From FEN-1219 sp039933105 (GTDB lineage: Bacteria; Pseudomonadota; Gammaproteobacteria; Steroidobacterales; Rariloculaceae), in NCBI GenBank assembly GCA_039933105.1, contig JBDTOT010000001.1, positions 62,001 through 126,000 of the forward strand: 64,000 nucleotides of DNA, given 5' to 3'. A program made the translations under genes and the position numbers. This document shows, in pieces, positions 25,123 through 35,184 of this stretch. Below the pieces are notes generated by a model. That model saw nothing but the letters and a program-made list of their open reading frames with translations. It was not told where the DNA came from and made no database searches. Position 1 is the stretch's first letter. Each line of letters starts with the position of its first letter.

Positions 25123-27188
25123 GCCTCGAACACCGCGATGCCGTGCGCACCGAGCCAATAATGCCGCTCGACCACCGGCACACCGGCGGGCACCACGTCC
25201 TCCGGCGCGATGAGCGTCGTGTCGACGATCCGCCGCCATTCGCGCGTCGCGGCCTGCGGTAGTAGCAACAAGCGGCCAGTCGAGGCCGTGTTGATCATGA
25301 CGTGAAGCGTCAATTCGTCGGTCGTGGCTCCCGTGAGCGTAAAACACAGTATGCGAGCCTCGGTATCCCGCCAATCTGGCGGCGCGAGATCGCGGCCGTA
25401 CCACTGAATCTGCGCCGGCTCGGACGAGTCGTCGAAGAACCGCGTGCGCTTCAAGCTCGGATGCCGGTGCCGCAGCGCGATCATCTCGCGTGTGAATCGC
25501 TGCATGGCGCGCGCGCCGGGTGTGAACGACCAGTCGAGCCAGCTCACGTCGCTGTCTTGGCAGTAGGCGTTGTTGTTGCCGCGCTGACTGCGCAGCGCCT
25601 CATCGCCGGCGGCGAACATCGGCACCCCCTGGCTCAACAGCAGCAGCGCCATGAAATTGCGCGCGCGTTGTGTGCGCAGTTGCTGCACGTCGGGGTCGTC
25701 GGTCGCACCCTCGACGCCGGAGTTCCAGCTGTAGTTGTCGTCGCGGCCGTCGCGATTCTCCTCGGCGTTCGCCGCATTGTGCTTGCAGTCATAGCTCACG
25801 AGGTCGTACAGCGTGAAGCCATCGTGGCAGGTCACGAAGTTGATGCTGTTCTGCGGCGTCTTGTTCGCCGGCGCGTACAGGTCGCTGCTGCCCGCGATGC
25901 GCGTCGCGAGCTCGCCCAACAGTCCTGGCTCGCCTCGCAGGAACCGGCGCACGGTGTCGCGATAGCGACCGTTCCATTCGGCCCAGCGAAAACCCGGGAA
26001 CGAGCCGAGCTGGTACAACCCCACCGCGTCCCACGCCTCTGCGATCAGGTGCGTGCCGCCGAGCGCGTCCGCAAACTCGATGCTCGCGAGGGACGGCGAG
26101 TGTTCCATTGGCTCGCCATCCTCGCCGCGCGACAAGACACTCGCGAGATCCAACCGGAAGCCATCGACGTGCATGTCGCGCGCCCAAAATATGAGGCAGT
26201 CGAGCAGGTACTGCGCGACGAGCGGATGGTTACCATTGACCGTGTTGCCGCAGCCCGTGAAATCCAAGTACCGGGCTTTGTTGTCCGGGTCGAGGATGTA
26301 GAAAGTATCGTTCGCGAGACCCTTGAAGCCGAACACGGGCCCCTGCGCATCGCCTTCGGCCGTGTGGTTGAACACGACGTCGAGGATCACGCCGATGCCG
26401 GCGGCATGCAGCGCTTTTACGAGATCACGGAACTCGCCGCGCGGGTCCGCGTCGGCCGCGTAGGGCGAGTGCGGCGCGAAGAACGCGAATGGGCTGTAGC
26501 CCCAGTAGTTCGAGAGACCGAGCGCAGCGCCTGCCGCCGGCAAGTCCTGGCGATCGAACGCGAACACCGGCATTAGCTCGACGTCTGTAACGCCAAGCGA
26601 CTTCAAGTAGGGAATCTTGTCGATGAGCCCGCGGAACGTGCCTGGATGCGACACACCCGAAGAGGGGTGACGCGTAAATCCCCGCACATGCAGCTCGTAG
26701 ATCACGGACTCCGCGAGCGGCCGACGCAGCGGCTCGTCGCCTTCCCAGTCGTAGTCGTCTTCTGCTGCGATTTGCGCGCGCACGTGCGGTTCGACGCTGC
26801 CTGCCAGCGCGTCGCGGCGCTGCCACGTTGCGTCGCTGACGAGTCGCGCCCACGGGTCGAGCAGCTCGCGTCGCGGTTCGAACGCGCTGCCGGCCGTCGG
26901 TTGCTTCGGCCCGTCTGCACGCCAGGTGTAGTACCAGCCGGGTTTCGCGCCACCGATGAACGCGTGCCAGAAATCGTACGTTCGATGGCGGCGCGGATCG
27001 AGCTCGAACTCGCCAACCGGCTCTGCGTCCGACGCCCCGCGATAGAGCTTGAGCCACATGCGCGTGGCGTGCTTGCTGTAGATCGCGAAGTTCACCCCCT
27101 CGCCGCTCGCGGTGGCGCCCAGAGGCACGCGCGAGCCCTCGCGCAGCCCGAGTTTCGTGACTACGGATGGGGTCTTGCGGGCGCTCAA
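25119..27188 (-). CDS. glgX: Glycogen debranching enzyme
   Basis: This GH13 isoamylase-type enzyme removes the short alpha-1,6 branches that phosphorylase leaves. It has a CBM48-like N-terminus (VPLGATASGEGVNFAIYSKHA), the HVRGFT barrel start, DVVFNHTAEG, the nucleophile Asp in DGFRLDLASVL, the acid Glu in LIAEAWD and VTCHDGFTLYDLVSY. The C-terminal beta domain is complete. I set the start at a TTG (27188) overlapping the glgP stop as TTGA, giving 689 residues. An ATG far upstream only extends through glgP in another frame. There is no strong ribosome site, so coupling to glgP is likely. Confidence 0.93.
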   Translation of the reverse strand: MSARKTPSVVTKLGLREGSRVPLGATASGEGVNFAIYSKHATRMWLKLYRGASDAEPVGEFELDPRRHRTYDFWHAFIGGAKPGWYYTWRADGPKQPTAGSAFEPRRELLDPWARLVSDATWQRRDALAGSVEPHVRAQIAAEDDYDWEGDEPLRRPLAESVIYELHVRGFTRHPSSGVSHPGTFRGLIDKIPYLKSLGVTDVELMPVFAFDRQDLPAAGAALGLSNYWGYSPFAFFAPHSPYAADADPRGEFRDLVKALHAAGIGVILDVVFNHTAEGDAQGPVFGFKGLANDTFYILDPDNKARYLDFTGCGNTVNGNHPLVAQYLLDCLIFWARDMHVDGFRLDLASVLSRGEDGEPMEHSPSLASIEFADALGGTHLIAEAWDAVGLYQLGSFPGFRWAEWNGRYRDTVRRFLRGEPGLLGELATRIAGSSDLYAPANKTPQNSINFVTCHDGFTLYDLVSYDCKHNAANAEENRDGRDDNYSWNSGVEGATDDPDVQQLRTQRARNFMALLLLSQGVPMFAAGDEALRSQRGNNNAYCQDSDVSWLDWSFTPGARAMQRFTREMIALRHRHPSLKRTRFFDDSSEPAQIQWYGRDLAPPDWRDTEARILCFTLTGATTDELTLHVMINTASTGRLLLLPQAATREWRRIVDTTLIAPEDVVPAGVPVVERHYWLGAHGIAVFEA

Positions 27189-29818
27189 AGCTTGCGCAAC
27201 AGACCGAGCTCGTACGGGTGCGACAGGTTCGTGTGCTGAGGCACCGCCCGAATCTCGTATTCCAGCTTGCCGGCCCATGGCGGCTGCATCGCGAGCCGGT
27301 AGCGACACACGCCCGCGCCGTCGACGGCGCCGGGCGCGAACGGCTCGAGTAGGTTGGCGCGGCCGTCCACGTAGAACACGGCGTGCTCGGGTCGACCACT
27401 CTCGGAGTACTCGGGCACCGGCACTACGAGCTCCGAGCCGAGCATGCGGCGCACGACGCACTCGACGCGCACGTCCTCAGGCAGCAACCCGTTCAATGTC
27501 ACGTCCACTTCGAGCGTGGCCTGTCGACCGAACGCGATCTCCGCCGGCGCGCTGCCGATGAGCTTCAGCGCCACACCGGGCCACGCCACGTGCACACGGG
27601 ATTTCCACGCGCCGAGATCGCGCGCCACACGGAAATCGTCAGCAGCCGTGATGCGTCCTTGCCGCGCCGCGGGCACGTAAAACCCGTGCACGTAATCGCG
27701 CAGGACACGCTCGCTGTTGAATGCCGGCAAGACGCTCGCCATCGACCGTTTGCAGATCTGCACCCAGCCCGCCGAATAGTCGCGATGGCGTTCGCGCGCG
27801 TAATACAGCGGCAGGACCTCGTCTTGCAGCGTCTCGTACAGCGTCGTCGAGTCCTGGCGGTCGCGATCCGAGCCGCTGCCCTCGTCCACCGACGGCGGAA
27901 TACCCCAACCGTTCTTGAAGTCCTTGCGGCCGTCGTACCCCTCTGCCCACCAGCCATCGAGCACGCTCAAATTCACCGTGCCGTTGATCGCCGCCTTCAT
28001 GCCGGAGGTGCCACTCGCTTCGTACGGATGCACCGGCGTGTTGAGCCACACGTCGACACCGGACGTCAGCACGCGGCTGATGCCCATGTCGTAGCCCTCG
28101 ACGAGCAGGATCTTGCCGATGAACGGCGGCAGAGTCGAAATCCGTTGGATCTCGCGCATCATCCATTGCGCCGGCTCGTCGGCCGGATGCGCCTTGCCCG
28201 AAAACACGAACATCACGGGCTTGTCCTCCGCTGCTACGAGCTGCTCGAGCCAGCGCAAGTCGGCCATGAGCAGCGTCGCACGCTTGTACGTCGCGAATCT
28301 GCGGCCGAAGCCGACCGTCAGCACGTTGGGATCGTCGGGGTCCACAAGCCGCAGCAGCCGATGCACGTGCGCTTCGCTGAATCCATTGCGCTGGTACTGC
28401 AGCGATAACCGCTCGCGCAGCACCCGCAGCATCTGGCTCTTTACCTTTTGACTCGTCTGCCAGTACAGCTCGTCCGGAATGTCGAGGATGCGGTTCATCA
28501 GCGAGCGATCCATGAGGCGCTCGCGCCAACCGTTTCCCAAATGCTTATCGAACAGCGTCGCCCAGGCGTTGCGCAGGAACGTGTCGACGTGCACGCCGTT
28601 CGTCACGTAACCCACGGGGTTCTCGCCGGGCGGTATGTCGGGCCACACGTTCTGGCACAACCGTGCCGACACCTCGCCGTGGATCTTGCTGACGCCGTTT
28701 ACCGCGCCCGAGCCGCTGAGCGCGAGCCGCGTCATGTTGAAGCGATCGGCCTGGTCGGGCACGCGGCCGAGCTCGAGTAGCTTTTCGACGGGGACAGCGA
28801 GCTCGTCGAGGAAGCCGTGGAACTGCCGCGCGACGCGGTCGATCGGAAACCGATCGTGGCCTGCGCTGACCGGCGTGTGAGTCGTGAACACCGTGCTGGC
28901 AATGACGGCCTCGAGCGCCGCCGCGAACGGCACACCCGTCGCGGTGTGCTCGCGCAGCCGCTCCAGCACCGAGAACGCCGCGTGGCCCTCGTTGATGTGC
29001 CATACGGTAGGCCCGAGATTCAGCGCACGCAAAGCGCGCACGCCCGCCACGCCGAGCACGGCTTCCTGCTGCACGCGCAAATCCTCATCGCCGCCATACA
29101 GTCGGTACGTGATGTTGCGATCCTCGGGGGCGTTCTCGGGCACGTCGGTGTCTAGCAGCAGCACCGTCACGCGGCCCACCGGCGCCTTCCATACGCGCAC
29201 GTGTATCGTGCGTTCGGGGCCCGGGCACGTGACGCGCACTTCCTGCCCGTCCGCGCCGAGCGCGAGCACGAGCGGCGTATTGCGCGGCTCGATGGACGAA
29301 TATTCCGGCACCTGCTGGCCGTTGCGATCGATGCGTTGATTGAAATAGCCCTGCCGATACAGCAGGCCCACACCGACGAACGGCAAACCGAGATCGCTGG
29401 CCGTCTTGCAGTGATCGCCCGCGAGCACGCCGAGACCGCCGGAGTAGATCGGGAAGCTCTCGTGCCAACCGTACTCGGCACAGAAGTATGCGATCAGGTC
29501 GCCGGCCACAAACCCGTGCGGCAGCGGCGGGCGACTCCCGAGATACCGGTCGAACACCGCGAGTACGGCGTGAAATTCGCGGATGAAGTCGGGATTCTCG
29601 GCGGCGCTGTCGAGGATGCTCTGATCCACGCTGCGCAGGAACAGGCCCGGGCTGCTGCCGACACTGCGCCAGAGCACGGGATCGAGCTTGCGGAACAGTT
29701 GCCCTGTGCCCGGATACCAACTGAACCAGAAGTTACCGGCAAGGTCGTTGAGACGCCGCAGCGGTTCCGGAATGCTCGGGCTCACTTGCAACGCGAACAA
29801 CGTGGTCGTACTCGACAT
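27185..29818 (-). CDS. glgP: Alpha-glucan phosphorylase with N-terminal DUF3417
   Basis: This 877-residue GT35 enzyme releases glucose-1-phosphate from the chain ends of glycogen. It is the long bacterial form with a DUF3417 N-terminus (LRRLNDLAGNFWFSW) rather than the classical ~800-residue glycogen phosphorylase. The PLP site is in EASGTSGMKAAINGT; YSGGLGVLAGDH, FTTHTPVSAGHDRF and FVFSGKAHPADE are typical. The last ~170 residues form an Ig-like beta domain. It begins 3 bases after tamB, so the tam genes and the glycogen breakdown genes appear to share one transcript. Confidence 0.95.
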   Translation of the reverse strand: MSSTTTLFALQVSPSIPEPLRRLNDLAGNFWFSWYPGTGQLFRKLDPVLWRSVGSSPGLFLRSVDQSILDSAAENPDFIREFHAVLAVFDRYLGSRPPLPHGFVAGDLIAYFCAEYGWHESFPIYSGGLGVLAGDHCKTASDLGLPFVGVGLLYRQGYFNQRIDRNGQQVPEYSSIEPRNTPLVLALGADGQEVRVTCPGPERTIHVRVWKAPVGRVTVLLLDTDVPENAPEDRNITYRLYGGDEDLRVQQEAVLGVAGVRALRALNLGPTVWHINEGHAAFSVLERLREHTATGVPFAAALEAVIASTVFTTHTPVSAGHDRFPIDRVARQFHGFLDELAVPVEKLLELGRVPDQADRFNMTRLALSGSGAVNGVSKIHGEVSARLCQNVWPDIPPGENPVGYVTNGVHVDTFLRNAWATLFDKHLGNGWRERLMDRSLMNRILDIPDELYWQTSQKVKSQMLRVLRERLSLQYQRNGFSEAHVHRLLRLVDPDDPNVLTVGFGRRFATYKRATLLMADLRWLEQLVAAEDKPVMFVFSGKAHPADEPAQWMMREIQRISTLPPFIGKILLVEGYDMGISRVLTSGVDVWLNTPVHPYEASGTSGMKAAINGTVNLSVLDGWWAEGYDGRKDFKNGWGIPPSVDEGSGSDRDRQDSTTLYETLQDEVLPLYYARERHRDYSAGWVQICKRSMASVLPAFNSERVLRDYVHGFYVPAARQGRITAADDFRVARDLGAWKSRVHVAWPGVALKLIGSAPAEIAFGRQATLEVDVTLNGLLPEDVRVECVVRRMLGSELVVPVPEYSESGRPEHAVFYVDGRANLLEPFAPGAVDGAGVCRYRLAMQPPWAGKLEYEIRAVPQHTNLSHPYELGLLRKL

Positions 29819-29821
29819 TGG

Positions 29822-32800
29822 CTAGTCCTTCTCGACCGTATACAAAAGATCCATAGACTTCTGATCCCCCGAGCGCGTCTCGACGCTCAACCGCTCGTTG
29901 ACCTTAAAGCGCAACAACAAGCCGCCTATTCTATTGAACAGTCCATAGCTGTAGCGAATGTATAACTTCGGACTCAGGTACTTGCCTGCCATCAGCGCGC
30001 CCGCATCCGTCGCCGTCGACTGCACGGACAGCTCGTCGAGCCCGAGCGTCGCGCCAAGCCGCTGGACCACGGGCAGCGCCTGGTTCAGGCCCATGGCGAG
30101 GGCCGCGGTCTGCAGCGTCGCTGTCTCCTCCGTGCCCGTGCCGGTCATCGGGCGGCCGAGCAGCAGGTACGACAGAGCGTCCGCCTCGCTCAGCGTAGGC
30201 GTCGAGAAAATGCGCGTGCGCGGCGACTTGATCGTCCCGGCCAATTCCACGCCGACGCGCGTGGTGTCGACGGTGCGCACCGCGCGCACGTCCACACCGG
30301 GATCGTCGAGCGGACCTGCGAACAACAGCTGCCCGCGCTCGAGCGTGAGGTGCTGGCCGTATGCGTCGTAAGTACCCTTGAGGGTCAGCGCGCCGGTTGC
30401 GATGGCCGATCGGTTCGGCTGCGCATCGACGTGCAGCGCACCCGTGACTTTCGTGTCGAGATTGAGCCCCGCGTAGTGCACTTCGTCGCCGAGCACCATG
30501 TCGACAGCCGCGTGCAGTTGCAATCGACGTGCGACAGGCGAGCCTGTGCGACCGTGCACCACTGCATCAGGCGACGGCACGACGGCGCGCGCAGGCAGCG
30601 CGCTCAATCCGAGCGACGCGCGAGGTACCTTCACGGTGCCCGTCACGCGAACGTCGGGCCACGCAACCATGGCGGCCAAATCCGGCGTCACGAAGATCTC
30701 GGCTTCCGGCAACTGCACGGCGCGCACGGCTTCGCCACGCAGCGCGAGTCGCGTGGGCCAGTTCGCATTCGGGTCGAGCTCGGTTTGACCGATTAGTGTC
30801 ACCACGCCCTCGCCGACGTGGCCCTTGGCATCGAACTCTAGCGCGCGACCGTCGCGGCTCGACGCCGTCGCTTCGATGCCCTCGATGACGAGGCCCCACG
30901 CCGCTACTGCGACGCGCCCGCCCTGCCACGCTGCGCGGCCATCGACCTCCGGCTCGTTGACTGTACCGCCCACGGCGATCTCACCCTCCACGCTGCCGCC
31001 AAGCTGGCCGAGCTCCGGCGCCAGCAGCGTGAGGAACCCGACATCGGGCCACGCGAGGCTCAACGTGCCCTCGATCGCCGAGTTCGACAGCCGCACGTCG
31101 CGAATCGAAGCGTTGAGATCGAGCTTGCCGGCATCGCCGCTGCGCAGCGCCGCGAGCAGCTCGACGCGACCGTTGGCGAGCGTCCCCGCCGCGCGCAGCT
31201 CGTCGAGATCGGCCGCGTAGGTCTGCTGCTCGCCTGTCGTCGCGCGCACGTGCGTATTCTCGCCCGTCAACGCGAGCGCGCCGCGCGGGTTGCCCGTCAG
31301 ATCGAACAGCGAAGCCGAAAGCTGGCAAATGCCTTCGAGCGACACCGCAGGCGGCAACAAGGGCCGCAGCGTCTTCAGATCGAAGTTCTGCGCGACGAGC
31401 ACGAGCCGATCGCTCGGCTGGCCCCGAATGTCGAGCGCACCGCACCAGCGCCCGGCGGATGGATGCTCGAGACAGGCCGTTGCGAGCGACACCGCCCGCA
31501 TTCCGACCGCCAGAGCCGCCGGTTCCACGAGCTGCCAACGGCCGAGCAACTCTTCGTCGAACTCTGCGCGCGACAGCGTGCCACGCCACGTCCGTGCGGA
31601 GAGCGCTCCAGTAGCCTCCGCATGCGAATGCCACTCGGGCGCATCGATGTCGAGTGTCACGCGATGGGCGCCCGTGGTGCCGTTCGCCGCAGCGACGAGT
31701 CGTTCCAAGCGAACCGGGCCACCCGTCGCGCCGCTCGCTTCGAGCCGCAACGCGAGTGGAGCTGCCGGCGACCCGCCGAGCTCGCCTTCGATCGTGATTT
31801 GTTCGAGCTTGAAGTCACGGTATGTGAGCCCATGACCCACCAGCCGGCCGCTGCCCGTCGGCTGGTCGAAGCTGCCACCGACGGCGACTTTGCCGGTGGC
31901 CGCGCCGCGTAACCCGGGCCACAGCAGGTCGAGGTTGGCAACGTCGACGTCAGCCACGAGCTCGAGACCTGCGGACGTCAAGGCGCCGTCCACGGCAACG
32001 CGGTTCGCGCCGGACGCGAGCCGCACGCCTGCGAGGCGCCATTGATCGGGCGACGTGTACTGTGCGGCGCCGCGCAGCGCGAGCGGGTAACCACGCAATA
32101 CGCCGGAGATGTCGAGCGCATCGAACGCTACGCTGGTGGGCGTAAGCGCTGCGTGCACGGCCGTGGTGCCGCGCAGACGCCCCGGCCAGCCCGCCTCCCA
32201 CCATTGCGGATCGATGTCAGTGAGCGTGACGTTGATGTCGGCCCTTCGCGCGGCGAGGTTCACGCTGCCCTGCGCCGCTACCGCGCCGGCGCTCGCGGCG
32301 CCGTTGCGCGCGTCGACATCGAAGCGCTCGAGCACGAGCTGCATGCCGCCACCCGTGCCGCGCGCGGAGAACGCTGCCGCGCGACCCTCGATCGCTAGCG
32401 CTCCCGCGCCCTCGTAGCGGTAGTCCGCGAGCGTGCCCGCCAGCATGATTCGGCCGCTTGGGCTCGCAACCGCGTCCACACCGGGCCATGCCGCGTCAAG
32501 CCAGTCGATCGCGAGCTCGACGCTCGGCGCTTGGGCGAAATTCACACTGCCTTCCGCATGGGCCGCGAACGGCGTCGTGAGATCGTGCCGCACCAGAAGC
32601 AGGGGCCAGGTGCCACTCAGCGTTGCATTCCCGGAAGCGGGGGTGGCTCCGATCGCGCCCGACCACTGCACGGCCGCGCTCAGCGCGGGGGCCCCCGCAA
32701 TATCCACGTCGCCAGTGGCCGTGAGCGTGAAACCGCTGCTCGAGGTCGCAATGCGCTGCACCGCGAGCCGCGAGCCGTTCAGCGACGCGGCGACTTCGGT

Positions 32801-33250
32801 TGGGCCGAACACTGCCGTTTTCTCGTCGACGGTGATCGTCAGTGCATCGATCGTTGCCGCATTCACGCGAACTGTGAACGGCAAGTCGGACCACGGCGCA
32901 GTATTGGCGGTACGCGCCTCGACTCGGCGGTACGCAGCCGTGGTCGCCGCCGCGCTGCGGAACACGAGTGTGCCGTGCAGCGCGGGCGCGGCATCCCACT
33001 CGAGCGCAAGACGCCCCACATCGAGCTCATCGCGCGGCAGCCGCACGCGTACGTTCTCGAGCACTACTCCGTTGAGCAGCGTGCCACGGACGCCGCCGAC
33101 GGCGACTCCCGGCGCACGCGCCAGCGCCCATTCGAGCGCCCATGCGATGCCCGACTCCGTGCAGACCAGCCACCAAGCCGCGCCAACACCGCCGCCGGCC
33201 AGCACGCCGAGGCCAAGCAGAACGACCAAGCTGAGGCGCCGCGCGATCAC
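29822..33250 (-). CDS. tamB: Translocation and assembly module subunit TamB
   Basis: This 1142-residue protein has one N-terminal membrane anchor (residues ~5-30) and then a very long stretch of repeated beta-strand segments, as in the hydrophobic-groove AsmA/TamB proteins that span the periplasm. The C-terminal DUF490 region is clear: LTLERGQLLFAGPLDDPGVDVRA, GTIKSPRTRIFSTPTLSEADALSYLLLGRP and a final SYGLFNRIGGLLLRFKVNERLSVET block. It partners with TamA in outer membrane protein or lipid export. Its ATG overlaps the tamA stop as ATGA. It is slightly shorter than the ~1260-residue E. coli protein. Confidence 0.95.
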   Translation of the reverse strand: MIARRLSLVVLLGLGVLAGGGVGAAWWLVCTESGIAWALEWALARAPGVAVGGVRGTLLNGVVLENVRVRLPRDELDVGRLALEWDAAPALHGTLVFRSAAATTAAYRRVEARTANTAPWSDLPFTVRVNAATIDALTITVDEKTAVFGPTEVAASLNGSRLAVQRIATSSSGFTLTATGDVDIAGAPALSAAVQWSGAIGATPASGNATLSGTWPLLLVRHDLTTPFAAHAEGSVNFAQAPSVELAIDWLDAAWPGVDAVASPSGRIMLAGTLADYRYEGAGALAIEGRAAAFSARGTGGGMQLVLERFDVDARNGAASAGAVAAQGSVNLAARRADINVTLTDIDPQWWEAGWPGRLRGTTAVHAALTPTSVAFDALDISGVLRGYPLALRGAAQYTSPDQWRLAGVRLASGANRVAVDGALTSAGLELVADVDVANLDLLWPGLRGAATGKVAVGGSFDQPTGSGRLVGHGLTYRDFKLEQITIEGELGGSPAAPLALRLEASGATGGPVRLERLVAAANGTTGAHRVTLDIDAPEWHSHAEATGALSARTWRGTLSRAEFDEELLGRWQLVEPAALAVGMRAVSLATACLEHPSAGRWCGALDIRGQPSDRLVLVAQNFDLKTLRPLLPPAVSLEGICQLSASLFDLTGNPRGALALTGENTHVRATTGEQQTYAADLDELRAAGTLANGRVELLAALRSGDAGKLDLNASIRDVRLSNSAIEGTLSLAWPDVGFLTLLAPELGQLGGSVEGEIAVGGTVNEPEVDGRAAWQGGRVAVAAWGLVIEGIEATASSRDGRALEFDAKGHVGEGVVTLIGQTELDPNANWPTRLALRGEAVRAVQLPEAEIFVTPDLAAMVAWPDVRVTGTVKVPRASLGLSALPARAVVPSPDAVVHGRTGSPVARRLQLHAAVDMVLGDEVHYAGLNLDTKVTGALHVDAQPNRSAIATGALTLKGTYDAYGQHLTLERGQLLFAGPLDDPGVDVRAVRTVDTTRVGVELAGTIKSPRTRIFSTPTLSEADALSYLLLGRPMTGTGTEETATLQTAALAMGLNQALPVVQRLGATLGLDELSVQSTATDAGALMAGKYLSPKLYIRYSYGLFNRIGGLLLRFKVNERLSVETRSGDQKSMDLLYTVEKD

Positions 33251-34989
33251 AAGTCGGGGCCTAAGCTGATGTGGATACGCCAGCGCGTTGCCGGGTCATC
33301 GAACGGATGCGCGAGATCGATCCGAATCGGTCCGAGCGGCGATTGCCAGCGGCCACCGAGACCGGCTGCGGACTTGGCGTCGATGTGCGAGCCCTCGAAC
33401 GCGTTGCCGGCATCCACGAAGCACGCGAACGACCAGCGGCCGGTGAGCGGCTGCTCGAACTCGAAGCTGCCTTCGGCCAGCGCCGAGCCGCCGATCACCT
33501 TGCCCGCGGCATCGACGGGCCCCAGCGATTTGAAGTCGTAACCGCGCACGCTGCTATCGCCGCCAGCGAAAAACCGCACTGACGGGGGCAGCTCCGCCAG
33601 CGAGTTCTTCGCCGTGGCGCCCACGTGGCCACGCACCAGGATTCGTGCGCCACGCGACAGCGACCAGATCCACTTGCCTTCGGCACTGACCTGGACGAAC
33701 GTCGTATCCGAAAACACGGCGTCGGTCGCGCCGCGAACATCAAGCTGCAGCTTCGAGCCCGCATGCGGGCGCAGCGGGTTGTCCGCGCGCAGGCGCGTCC
33801 AGTCGATGCCAGGCATAAGCAAGTTGGAACGCCCGCGCTCGTCCGCGACGACGAAGTTCTCGACCTGCAGCATCAGCATCTGCGTCCGCGTCCAGTCGTT
33901 GACTCGTTCGCGCACTCGCCGCACGCCGAACTCGAAGCTCTTGCTCGTCGACGTGTCCGTTTCTTCACGCTTGACGCCCGTATCGAGGTTCAGCCACTCC
34001 GCACGCGAGCGGGCGATCGGGAACCGATAGTTCGCCGTCACCTCCGAGGTGACTGGTGAGAGCTGGGCCGCCACGCCGAACTGATGACCGTTCTCGTTGA
34101 ATCGGCGGTTGTTGCGCGTGAACCGGAAGCGTGGGCCCGTGTCGGTCGAGAAACCAACGCCATAGCTGATCTGCAGCCGCGCGCCCGGCGTGAGCGCGAT
34201 CTCGATGGGAATCGTACGGTCGTCGCGATTCGGCTCGAGCGAGCGGACGTCGATGTTGCGGAAGAAGCCGCTATCGGCGAGAGCGACGTAGAGCTCGGTG
34301 AGCTTGCGCGCGTCGTAGGGCTCGCCCGAATGAAACGGCAGGTACGAGCGCACCAGCGGGTCCAGAAGTACGTCTTGCCGGAAGTCCACCGCGCCGAACG
34401 TATAGCGGCTGCCGGAATCGAACCGCAACACGACGTCCGCAGCGTGCTGGTCGGGATAGACGTCGATGTGGTTCTCGACGAACTTCGCATCGCGATAGCC
34501 GCGCTCGCGTGCGAGGTCTGCCCAGCGGGTCTTCAGTGTCTCGTAAGCACCGTGGTGCAGGGCGCTGCCGGTCTCGAAGGCGGCCGCGGTTCGCGCGGCG
34601 ACGAACTCCGAGTCCGTCGCGGCTTCGCCTGCGAGCTGCACGTCGAGCTCGCGGATCCGCACCGGCTCGCCCGCCGCAATCGTGAAGATCACGTGCCAGC
34701 AATCGCCCACGCGATCGAGCTGCGACTCGATCTTGGGCTCGTAGTAACCGAACGCCTCGAGCGCCTGGCGGATGCGCGCGGGCGCGGCCGAACGCTGTTG
34801 GTCGACGCGGCTCGACTCCGCATCGCACGGTTCCTCGTCGAGCGTCAGGAACGCGAGCACGTTGGCGGCGACTTCGCCGTCGACGCCCTTGAGCTCGACG
34901 GTCGCACGCGCCTGCGCCGCCACCGCGAGCCCCACGAGTGCGCACCACGCGGACGTGCCGGCCGGCATCCTTGCCGGACCACGACTCAT
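33247..34989 (-). CDS. tamA: Outer membrane assembly factor TamA (BamA/Omp85 family)
   Basis: This 580-residue protein has a signal peptide (cleavage near Ala29), three POTRA-like domains (to about residue 260; LEAFGYYEPKIES, GEPVRIRELDV, YTFGAVDFRQ) and a C-terminal 16-strand beta-barrel. The barrel contains the FFAGGDSSVRGYDFKSLGP loop, which is the conserved (V/I)RGF/Y motif inside Omp85 barrels, and ends in ISLGPDL. A GAGGAA ribosome site precedes the ATG. It is the first gene of the tamA-tamB-glgP-glgX-rluA-like series. Confidence 0.95.
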   Translation of the reverse strand: MSRGPARMPAGTSAWCALVGLAVAAQARATVELKGVDGEVAANVLAFLTLDEEPCDAESSRVDQQRSAAPARIRQALEAFGYYEPKIESQLDRVGDCWHVIFTIAAGEPVRIRELDVQLAGEAATDSEFVAARTAAAFETGSALHHGAYETLKTRWADLARERGYRDAKFVENHIDVYPDQHAADVVLRFDSGSRYTFGAVDFRQDVLLDPLVRSYLPFHSGEPYDARKLTELYVALADSGFFRNIDVRSLEPNRDDRTIPIEIALTPGARLQISYGVGFSTDTGPRFRFTRNNRRFNENGHQFGVAAQLSPVTSEVTANYRFPIARSRAEWLNLDTGVKREETDTSTSKSFEFGVRRVRERVNDWTRTQMLMLQVENFVVADERGRSNLLMPGIDWTRLRADNPLRPHAGSKLQLDVRGATDAVFSDTTFVQVSAEGKWIWSLSRGARILVRGHVGATAKNSLAELPPSVRFFAGGDSSVRGYDFKSLGPVDAAGKVIGGSALAEGSFEFEQPLTGRWSFACFVDAGNAFEGSHIDAKSAAGLGGRWQSPLGPIRIDLAHPFDDPATRWRIHISLGPDL

Positions 34990-35184
34990 GCGTTGTTCCT
35001 CGCTTGCATCCTGAGCGCTCCGAGCCGTTCAAGCGGCCTGGCCCAGTTTAGCCGTGAGTTGTGACAAGCCCTACCGCCGGCGATCGCAGCACCTCCGCCT
35101 TGAGGCCCCCTCGCGGGCCACGCCGGAAATCGCATCCCTGCGGCTGCCTCGCACGCGCGAGCCGCCAAGTGCGCGTGTGATGAG

